A DNA stretch of 34,653 nt, from the NCBI GenBank assembly GCA_964432995.1, contig CAYSPU010000024.1, positions 1 to 34,653 of the forward strand, in the 5' to 3' direction. The notes under the pieces were generated by a model. It saw only the letters and a program-made list of their open reading frames with translations, did not search any database and was not told the DNA's origin. Below are positions 7,874 through 14,389 of this stretch, in pieces; within the stretch, counting starts at the first letter, position 1; every line of letters starts with the position of its first letter. A program made the translations under genes and the position numbers. This DNA is from CAYSPU01 sp964432995 (lineage in GTDB: Bacteria; Verrucomicrobiota; Verrucomicrobiia; Limisphaerales; JAHDYP01).

Positions 7874-8134
7874 ATGCCTGACAACTTCGTCCCCCTCGCC
7901 GTCGCCACCCTCTCCGGGAGCGAGCCCACCAGCTTCCGCCCGAAGATCATCCGCCAGGCCGCGAAAGACGCCAGTTTCCAGCCGCTCGCCCTCAAGTCCG
8001 CCCCGCCCGTCCCTCACGCCCACGCCGGCACCAGCCAACCCGTCGTTCAAATCAAACGCGAAGGCGACCGCATCGTCGGCCTCCAAATCCAGTGCACCTG
8101 CGGCCAGTGCATCGAACTCGCGTTCACCTTCTGA
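7874..8134 (+). CDS. Small CxCxxC protein downstream of motB
   Basis: I do not recognise the family. The 86-residue product starts MPDNFVPLAVATL and is preceded by a good Shine-Dalgarno sequence (GAGGA), unlike its neighbours. The N-terminal half is Pro/Ala-rich and looks unstructured. The last ~30 residues form a basic beta-like segment with a metal-ligand type motif CTCGQC at 74-79, ending IELAFTF. Three cysteines are too few for a complete zinc ribbon, so dimeric metal binding is possible. Its position ten bases after motB suggests co-transcription with the flagellar genes and a motility-linked role, which is inference. Confidence 0.75.
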   Translation: MPDNFVPLAVATLSGSEPTSFRPKIIRQAAKDASFQPLALKSAPPVPHAHAGTSQPVVQIKREGDRIVGLQIQCTCGQCIELAFTF

Positions 8135-8142
8135 ACCACGCT

Positions 8143-8170
8143 TTGACACCTTCCGCCTGAACCGTATGCT
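8143..8170 (+). promoter_or_regulatory. Sigma-70-type promoter of aroB, predicting a leaderless transcript
   Basis: A perfect -35 box TTGACA (8143-8148), a 16-base spacer and a -10 box TATGCT (8165-8170) precede aroB. Transcription would start about seven bases after the -10 box, which is the A of the ATG at 8177. Confidence 0.55.
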
Positions 8171-8176
8171 GGGGAC

Positions 8177-9298
8177 ATGCACACGGTGACGGTGGCGCTG
8201 GGCGCCCGCTCCTATCGCATCCTCATCGGCGATCGCCTCCTGCCGCAACTCGGCCCCGCCTGCCGGCGGCTGACCCTCGGCACCCGCTGCGCCGTCATCA
8301 CCGATTCCCGCGTCGGCCCTCGCTACGCCCCCCACGCTCTCCGCTCCCTCCGCCAAGCCGGTTTCGACCCCACCCTCATCACCGTCCCCGCAGGCGAACC
8401 CTCCAAACGATTGGCCACCGTCGCCCGCTGCGGCAACGCCCTCGCCGCCCACCGTCTTGAACGCCGCTCCTTCGTCGTCGCCCTCGGCGGCGGCGTCGTG
8501 GGCGACCTCGCCGGTTTCGTCGCCGCCTCCTACCTGCGCGGCATCGATTTCGTCCAGGTGCCAACCACCCTGTTGGCCCAGGTGGACAGCTCCGTTGGCG
8601 GCAAAACCGGCGTCAACCTCCCCGCCGGCAAAAACCTCGTTGGCGCCTTCTGGCAACCCCGACTCGTCCTCTGCGACCTCAGCACCCTCCGCACCTTGCC
8701 CGACCGCGAATTCCGCGCCGGACTGGCCGAGGTCATCAAATACGGTGTGATCTCCGATGCCTCACTCTTCCGCCGACTCGAAAGGGAGATGCCGCGCCTC
8801 CGCCGCCGCGACCCCAAAACGCTCGCCGGCATCGTGGCCCGCTGCTGCGCGATCAAGGCCAGGATCGTCAGCCAGGACGAAACCGAGTCCGGCCTCCGCG
8901 CCATCCTGAACTTCGGTCACACCATCGGCCACGCCATCGAGGCCGTCTCCGGCTACGGACGCTGGCTGCACGGTGAGGCCATCGCCGTGGGAATGGTGCT
9001 CGCGGCGCGGCTCTCGCAAGACTTGGTCGGCCTGCCCCCCGACGAAGCCTCGCGCCTGACCGCCTTGCTGCAAGCCGCCGGCTTGCCCGTCGCCGCCCAG
9101 TGGACCCCCGCCCAACAGCGCCGCCTGCTCACCGCCATGCTCCACGACAAGAAGGTCCGCGCCGGGGAAATCCGCTTCGTCCTCGCTCGCCGTCTTGGCG
9201 CCGCCGAACACGGGCACCCCGTTCCGCTTGACGCACTGCGGCGGGTTCTCGCCTCGGCACAGGGTGGTTGCTCAACGTCACATGGATCCCCCCACTAA
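8177..9298 (+). CDS. aroB: 3-dehydroquinate synthase
   Basis: AroB converts DAHP to 3-dehydroquinate in step two of the shikimate pathway, using NAD and a divalent metal. The 373-residue length fits the family. Clear signatures are the NAD-binding loop LGGGVVGDLAGFVAASYLRG, the phosphate/substrate-binding stretch QVDSSVGGKTGVNLPAGKN, the lysine-containing AEVIKYGVI, the metal-ligand motif FGHTIGHAIE and the second histidine in LHGEAIAVGM. The ATG at 8177 is supported by the conserved MHTVTVALGARSYRI opening. It has its own promoter immediately upstream, so it is probably transcribed separately from the flagellar genes. The next gene begins two bases after its stop. Confidence 0.95.
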   Translation: MHTVTVALGARSYRILIGDRLLPQLGPACRRLTLGTRCAVITDSRVGPRYAPHALRSLRQAGFDPTLITVPAGEPSKRLATVARCGNALAAHRLERRSFVVALGGGVVGDLAGFVAASYLRGIDFVQVPTTLLAQVDSSVGGKTGVNLPAGKNLVGAFWQPRLVLCDLSTLRTLPDREFRAGLAEVIKYGVISDASLFRRLEREMPRLRRRDPKTLAGIVARCCAIKARIVSQDETESGLRAILNFGHTIGHAIEAVSGYGRWLHGEAIAVGMVLAARLSQDLVGLPPDEASRLTALLQAAGLPVAAQWTPAQQRRLLTAMLHDKKVRAGEIRFVLARRLGAAEHGHPVPLDALRRVLASAQGGCSTSHGSPH

Positions 9299-9300
9299 CC

Positions 9301-9942
9301 ATGGCTGCTGTCAGTGAAACCATCGTCCGGGAGTGCTTCGAACTCCACGGGTTCCTCGTCCGCCAGCAACGGAAATACGTCGCCCGCAGGCAACGCGAGC
9401 ACGATGAAGTCGATTTCCTCGTCTGGAACCCTCAGCCGCAGAGCCCCGGCGCGCCCCTCCCCTTCATCCTCGACACCGAACACCTCCCCTGCCTCGAGCG
9501 CGCCATCGTTGTCGTCAAAGGCTGGCACACCGAAACCTTCTCGCCCGCCGTCCTGACCAGCCAGCCAAAGACCTTCCGCTCCATCAGCCCCTCCGCCCTC
9601 AAACAGGCCGCCAGCACCCTCGGCGGCTCCGGACCCATCCTCCGCATCCTCGTCGTCCCCTCCCTCCCCTCCGGCACCGAGGGACGCGACCAGAGCATCG
9701 CCCTCCTCAAATCCCGCGGCGTCGACGCTGTTCTCCCCTTCCCCGCCGTCCTGGCCGAGTTGATCCGGCTCGTCGAGGTCACCCGGAATTACGAGAAATC
9801 CGACCTCCTCCAGATGCTGCGGATCCTGAAGAACTACGATTTCTTCCGCGAACCCCAGCTCGAGCTGTTCAAATCCCGCACCCGGACCGCCCGGCCTCCC
9901 GGCGAGCAGCAACCCCCGCAACCGGATGCGCCCCCGAACTAA
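9301..9942 (+). CDS. Conserved-looking protein of unknown function, possibly a degenerate PD-(D/E)XK fold
   Basis: I do not recognise this family with confidence. The ATG at 9301 lies two bases after the aroB stop and gives 213 residues; a start at 9268 would overlap aroB and is less attractive. The N-terminal part reads VRECFELHGFLVRQQRKY, then EHDEVDFLVWNP, and about 40 residues later AIVVVKGWHTETFSP. This order (helix, Asp after a beta strand, then a strand ending in Lys) recalls PD-(D/E)XK nucleases such as Holliday-junction resolvase-like proteins, but the usual acidic residue before the Lys is Val, so catalysis is doubtful. The C-terminal ~25 residues are Pro/Gln-rich. Tight linkage to aroB suggests co-transcription. 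Confidence 0.7.
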   Translation: MAAVSETIVRECFELHGFLVRQQRKYVARRQREHDEVDFLVWNPQPQSPGAPLPFILDTEHLPCLERAIVVVKGWHTETFSPAVLTSQPKTFRSISPSALKQAASTLGGSGPILRILVVPSLPSGTEGRDQSIALLKSRGVDAVLPFPAVLAELIRLVEVTRNYEKSDLLQMLRILKNYDFFREPQLELFKSRTRTARPPGEQQPPQPDAPPN

Positions 9943-10024
9943 CGATTGCATTTCGCGGGGGCTGTGATAAAAGGCCCAGCCCGCCGACCCCAGCCGGGCG
10001 GTGAGGACAACACGGAAATTGGAT

Positions 10025-10174
10025 ATGGCACAGCATCGAAGTCTGCGGGCGGCGGCGAGTCTTGGCGCCAAGCGTAACGTAATGAAACGGTTCGAACGCG
10101 TCGCGATCCTCAAGAAACGCGGCGAGTGGAAAGAGGGCGACCGGGTCACCGGCCTCCGGAAGACCAAGGCCTGA
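10025..10174 (+). CDS. Small basic protein of the Chlamydiae/Verrucomicrobia/Planctomycetes type
   Basis: This 49-residue protein opens MAQHRSLRAAASLGAKRNV and ends VTGLRKTKA, with RFERVAILKKRGEWKEGD between. The pattern HRSL-x(n)-RNV-x-x-R-x-E-R-x-x-x-L-x-x-x-G-x-W-x-x-G-D-x-V-x-G-L matches the small basic protein family that I recall as TIGR04137, found in these phyla and thought to be ribosome- or RNA-associated. The function is not established to my knowledge. A TTGCAT box and an AT-rich stretch at 9946-9972 could be its promoter, but the spacing is poor. A pseudouridine synthase gene follows after about 84 bases, which fits an RNA-linked role. Confidence 0.8.
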   Translation: MAQHRSLRAAASLGAKRNVMKRFERVAILKKRGEWKEGDRVTGLRKTKA

Positions 10175-10257
10175 GCGGCCCACCGACACGCCCTCGCCCG
10201 TCCGCAGGTCGCCCGGTCCCGCCGCCGGACGTCCAGGCACTCAGTCCCCCGTGCCCC

Positions 10258-11073
10258 GTGCGCATTCGCCTCCAACGCTACCTCGCGGAGGCCGGCGTCG
10301 CCTCCCGCCGCGCCAGCGAAATCCTCATCACCGGCGGACACGTCGTCGTCAACGGCCAGACCATCCGGCAGTTGGGCTCCCGCGTGGACCCCGAAACCGA
10401 CCGTGTTACCGTGGACGGCTCCCCGGTGCGCGCACGGCGGAAACTCTACGTCGCCCTCCACAAGCCAAAGGGTTACCTCTGCTCCCGCCGGGATCCCGAC
10501 CAGCGCCAGACCGTTCTCGACCTCCTCCCCCGCGAATGGGCGTCTCTCTACCCCGTGGGGCGGCTCGATCGCGATTCCGAAGGGCTGTTGCTCCTGACCA
10601 ACGATGGCGAGTTTTGTCTGCACCTCACTCACCCGCGTTACCAGGTGCCCAAGAAGTATGTGGCGACCGTCGAAGGCCCGGTGGCCCCGGAGGTTGCCCA
10701 CCGCCTCGTGCAGGGAGTTGTCCACGATGGCGACCGCCTCCGCGCCTCGCGCGTCCGCATTCTCGAGAGCGCACCGACCCACAGCCACGTTGAAATCGAG
10801 CTGCGCGAGGGGAAGAACCGCGAGATCCGCCGCATGTTCGAGGCCCTGGGCAGGAAAGTCGTGCGCCTGCGCCGCATCCAGATCGGTCCCGTCCGACTCG
10901 GCGAGCTTCCCCGCGGCAAATGGCGTGTCCTCACCCGGGCCGAAGTCGAGAGTCTCCTGACCATCTCCCCTCGGACTGCGGCGGATCAGCCGGCGAGGAC
11001 TGCGCGGTCCACCGCGCGTTCTGGCCCGCCGCTCCCCACTGCTCGCCCGTGCCCCCCGGCAGTCGGCCGCTAA
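10258..11073 (+). CDS. RsuA/RluB/RluE/RluF-family rRNA pseudouridine synthase
   Basis: The enzyme isomerises a specific uridine in rRNA to pseudouridine. The GTG at 10258 gives 271 residues opening MRIRLQRYLAEAGVASRR, a classic S4 RNA-binding domain start (about 1-60, including GHVVVNG). The catalytic domain follows: LHKPKGYLCSRRDP, the catalytic aspartate in VGRLDRDSEGLLLLTNDG, KKYVATVEG, and the terminal motif LREGKNREIRRMFEALG. The far C terminus (after about 240) is low-complexity Arg/Pro-rich and may not be functional. I cannot separate a 16S (RsuA) from a 23S (RluB/E/F) specificity. The stop is three bases before the first of five strong hairpins, which could end its transcript. Confidence 0.9.
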   Translation: MRIRLQRYLAEAGVASRRASEILITGGHVVVNGQTIRQLGSRVDPETDRVTVDGSPVRARRKLYVALHKPKGYLCSRRDPDQRQTVLDLLPREWASLYPVGRLDRDSEGLLLLTNDGEFCLHLTHPRYQVPKKYVATVEGPVAPEVAHRLVQGVVHDGDRLRASRVRILESAPTHSHVEIELREGKNREIRRMFEALGRKVVRLRRIQIGPVRLGELPRGKWRVLTRAEVESLLTISPRTAADQPARTARSTARSGPPLPTARPCPPAVGR

Positions 11074-11075
11074 CC

Positions 11076-11210
11076 CGGACATTTCACGCTCCCTGCGTGA
11101 AATGTCCGCCCGCAGGGCCGCTTCGGCCCCGCGGCTGCGAGGCGGCGCGCCTCGGCCTGGCCTCCCGGCCAGGCGCATATTTCACACGCTCGCCGCGTGT
11201 GAAATATGCG
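11076..11210. repeat. Cluster of five consecutive hairpins (REP/BIME-like element)
   Basis: Five inverted repeats lie head to tail: 11076-11089 with 11095-11108 (14 bp, perfect, core ATTTCACGC); 11115-11120 with 11124-11129 (6 bp); 11138-11144 with 11148-11154 (7 bp); 11155-11162 with 11167-11174 (8 bp); and 11174-11189 with 11195-11210 (16 bp, perfect, core ATATTTCACACGC). The first and last share the TTTCAC/GTGAAA core. The element fills the space between two convergent genes and could act as a bidirectional terminator or a dispersed palindromic repeat. Confidence 0.85.
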
Positions 11211-11219
11211 GGCTGAGCG

Positions 11220-13831
11220 CTACGGAGATTGTCGTCCTTCGGACGGTCGGACGCGAGCGGTTCGACCAATCGGGACCGCCGTGCCGCGGGTGCAAAGCTC
11301 GAGCTTGAGGAGGGCGTCGGATTGCGGTGCGCAACCGAGGGTCAATGAATGGATCCCCGAGCCAACGTGTGATGCCGACGCCGCCACTTCCACTCGCCCC
11401 ACCTCTTTCCAGTTCGAATCATAGATGGAGGCGGTTGCACCACCACGGTACTTCAGGCAGCCGCCGGGCGGCAGAGTGCGATCCTTCAGGTCGGCGATCG
11501 AGTGGCCATTCAAGGCCAACGCGACTCCGGCCACCGGCTGCTTGGAAGTGGAGCGCACCATCCAGCGGAGAGATTGCGCCGCGTGGGCGTTGGTGAACTG
11601 CCAGCGGGTGGGAGTCGCCTGACTCGCGCTATGCGTGAACCGGGCATAGGTGATCTCGAACAGGTTCCAGAAACCCGGGCCGTCCGGCTCGAGGTGGAAC
11701 TCCCGATTGTTGTCACGCAGTCGCGCCTTGATCTCCGCCGGGAACACCCGGGCCATCCGCGCGGTTTCCCATTCCTTCACGGCCGCGAGAATGGCGGGGA
11801 CCGCGCCGAGGTCTTGCGCGGCGTCGGCCGAACGCGGGTCCGCCTTGAGCTGTGCCGTGCTGGCTAGGCTCGAGGCGAGGGCGAACCCGGCGTCGAATCC
11901 GGCGGCTCGTGCCAGCAGCCATTCGGCGTCTTCGAGGCTGGTGTCGGGGCGCAGGGCGAACCAGCCCAGCATGTGGGGCATCAGGTTGCGTTCGAAGTGC
12001 AGTTGGTTCTTGAAGCGATAGAGGGTTTGGCTTTCGCGGAACCCGGCGTACCAGGGTTCGCCCCAGTTCATGCGGGTGTAGACGTGCCAGTTGAAGTGCC
12101 CCGGGTTGCTGGCGTCGTTGATCTGGCCGCGGAGCTCCGGCGCCAGCGCGTCGTACCACGTCTGGGTGAACAGGGTTCGACCATACTGCCCCATGCCGGT
12201 CGACCACGCGCCCTCCAACCCGTCGAGCGAGATCTGGAGCGTCCCGGCATGGTTGCACAACCGGGCGATGTTGCGCGCGACCTCCTGCGTGAGATCGGGA
12301 TCGGTCACGATCAGGGCGTCTCGCCGCGGCGAGACGATCCGCAGGGACACGGCCACGCCGCGGGCGTGAGCCGAGGCCCGCGTCCCCCAAGCTCCGCGCT
12401 GGCACTCGAGCAACCGCCAGGGCGCGTTGGTCGACACCGCTCCGTAACGCACCAGTTCCTCGTCGATGACCACGGCGTTCAGGTCGGTCTTCTTGCGGAA
12501 GACATCCGGCGATTCGACGGTGATCTCTCTCTCCTGATCGTTCAGGGCCTTGACGAGCGTGCTGGTTCCGACGCGGGCCAGGCGCGGATCGGGCACCGGG
12601 GTGACATACGGGTCGTTCGGAGTGATGAAGTTCGACAGCGTGTGGAAGCCAATCCGCACGCCCGCCTGTCGGGCTTTGTCCACGCAGGCGCGTAAGCCGT
12701 CCCAACCGTGGGGAAAGAGCTCCGGCCGCAGCTTGAAGTGGCCCCAGGTCTCAAAGGGCGAGCTGTGATACAGATAGTTGAGACCCGCGCACCGGGTCAT
12801 CTCCACCGCCCGCTCGATGGTCTGTTCGCTGAAGTCTACGATCAGATACGAGCAGTTCGCGTTGGTCGCGACTTTCACCCAAACGCCGTCGAGCAGGGGA
12901 TGCGGCAATCCTTCGGCGACCTCGATCGCGCCGATCGTCTCCAGGGCTTGAGCCGCTGGACACCCAAACAACGCGATCTTGCTGCCGATCACCCCGCCGT
13001 CGTCGAAAGCCGGGGCCAGGTATTGGGCGTGTCCCCAGTTCTCGATGATCCGGCTGCGGCTGCGGTTTCGACAGAACGCCTGGATCACGCTGCCGAAGTC
13101 GGTGCCGCGCGCGGCGTCGCCCCGGAAGAGTTGGTCCTTGTTGAGTTCGGGGGGGAGGTTCGGGTAGACACCGGGATCGTCCGCCGAGTAGTCGGCTTCG
13201 ATGTCGTTTTCCCGAGTCGGGTAGCCACCCAGCGTCTTGGCGTTCAGCGCCTGGAGGCCGACGGCGAAGTCGGGGTCCCGCACCACACCCACGATCTCGC
13301 CGACGATATTGCTGATGGCGATCGGATAGGGCCCCCAGAGCACCAGCTCGATCGCGTTCGTGGGTTGCAGTTCCAGCAACTCGAACACGACATGAGTGGG
13401 CTTGGCTTCGGCACGGAGAACGGCGCGGATACCCGGCTGGAGAAAATGCAGCCGCAAATGTCTGGTGGCGCCCTCCCATTCGGCGCGANNNNNNNNNNNN
13501 NNNNNNNNNNNNNNNNNNNNNNNNNGCACATCGTTCCGTCGACCCGCACGCTCAGCAGCGCGGCGGGTTGTCCGGCGGCGAGGTAGTTCCGCCCGGTGTC
13601 GCTCCGAGTCAGGGCACTGAGTGCTCCGTTTGGCGCGATCTGGAACGTGGCGGTCTGGGTGCGGAGCGACACCAGGGGCTCCTCCGCCGCCCCGCGGGCC
13701 AGGAGAGAAGTGAGCAGCAGCGCGGCCAGAAACCAACCCGGCAGGACTGTCTGACCCCGGTGACTCGATCCGGTGGCGCGGGAACCGGGGGAGGCAATCC
13801 TCCCGGCGGCGTGATTAGACGGTGCGGTCAT
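11220..13831 (-). CDS. Large secreted protein, probable TIM-barrel glycoside hydrolase, interrupted by an assembly gap
   Basis: I do not recognise the exact family. The N-terminal part before the gap has a signal segment (GWFLAALLLTSLLARGAAEEP) and a beta-type stretch (LVSLRTQTATFQIAPNG). After the gap comes a long domain with hallmarks of a carbohydrate-active TIM barrel: YLIVDFSEQTIERAVEMTR, GLNYLYHSSPFETWGHF, KARQAGVRIGFHTLSNFI, GTLQISLDGLEGAW and NWHVYTRMNWGEPW. A beta-rich C-terminal region follows. The two parts are in different frames across 37 N; they join if the real gap length leaves remainder 2 on division by 3. The start is uncertain: ATG at 13831 or 13882. The last ~20 residues run into sequence beside the hairpin cluster. 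It is the last gene of the glycan locus. Confidence 0.7.
13489..13525. other. Assembly gap (37 N)
   Basis: The run of undetermined bases lies inside a coding sequence and changes the reading frame, so its true length is not 37. Confidence 0.98.
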
Positions 13832-13910
13832 GTCGAACAAAGCGATGAAAGCAGCCACAATACGTGGACGTGATGTAGGCATACTCGACGGTGTAGATAC
13901 CTGCCTCTTC

Positions 13911-13958
13911 CGGCGCCCTCGGAGAGGTCGCCCTACCTTTCATGCGAAGTGGTATCCC
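13911..13958. repeat. 48-bp interspersed repeat, copy upstream of the TIM-barrel gene
   Basis: Starts CGGCGCCCTCGGAGAGG and ends GAAGTGGTATCCC. It is identical over 48 bases to 16712-16759. Similarity continues for ~20 more bases up to a shared TTCATGG. It sits between two - strand genes. Confidence 0.85.
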
Positions 13959-13975
13959 AGGCTGGAAAGCGGGGT

Positions 13976-14323
13976 TCATGGTGCGTTTCTCGGCGGAAGA
14001 CGGGCCGAGCCTCGTCTCGCTGTTTCATCCACATAGTGCCTGAGCGTGAGGATGGGGTGCGAGAACAGCATGCGCGGTCCGGCGTAGCGCATCACCCGTC
14101 GGATACTCTCTCGCATCTCCTGTCGGTAGCAATGGGTGGGGCATTTCGCACACGTGGGTTTGTCCTCGCGATAGGGGCACTTGTCAATTCGCTGCATGGC
14201 GTAGTCGTGCAACTGCTGACACTCGGCGCACAGAGAATCGGGCAAGCCGTGATGGGCGCGACAGAAGATCGCGATCATGACCCGGATCGTGTGTCGTTCG
14301 CGGTCGAGACGGTCCTTTGACAT
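13976..14323 (-). CDS. YgbA-like (nitrous oxide-stimulated promoter family) Cys/His-rich protein
   Basis: The 115-residue product from the ATG at 14323 (GAAGG a few bases upstream) reads RHTIRVMIAIFCRAHHG, then LCAECQQLHDYAMQRIDKCP, KPTCAKCPTHCYRQEMRE and RVMRYAGPRMLFSHPILTL. This matches the small family PF11756, whose best-known member is E. coli YgbA, named for promoters responding to nitric/nitrous oxide; it may bind metal or an Fe-S cluster through its six or more cysteines. Its biochemical role is not firmly known to me. A longer start at 14386 would add 21 unconserved residues that overlap a stem-loop. It follows the GH51 gene by 66 bases on the same strand, an odd partner for hydrolases. 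Confidence 0.85.
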   Translation of the reverse strand: MSKDRLDRERHTIRVMIAIFCRAHHGLPDSLCAECQQLHDYAMQRIDKCPYREDKPTCAKCPTHCYRQEMRESIRRVMRYAGPRMLFSHPILTLRHYVDETARRGSARLPPRNAP

Positions 14324-14356
14324 CAGCAGCCTTCGGGCGCATGCGGCCTGACCGCG

Positions 14357-14376
14357 TTCAGGCACCGCTGCCTGAA
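14357..14376 (-). terminator. Stem-loop between GH51 and the YgbA-like gene
   Basis: TTCAGGCA and TGCCTGAA form a perfect 8-bp stem with a CCGC loop, 13 bases after the GH51 stop. There is no U-tract, so it may be an attenuator or an mRNA-end stabiliser rather than a true terminator. Confidence 0.35.
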
Positions 14377-14389
14377 GCGGGCCCACTCT

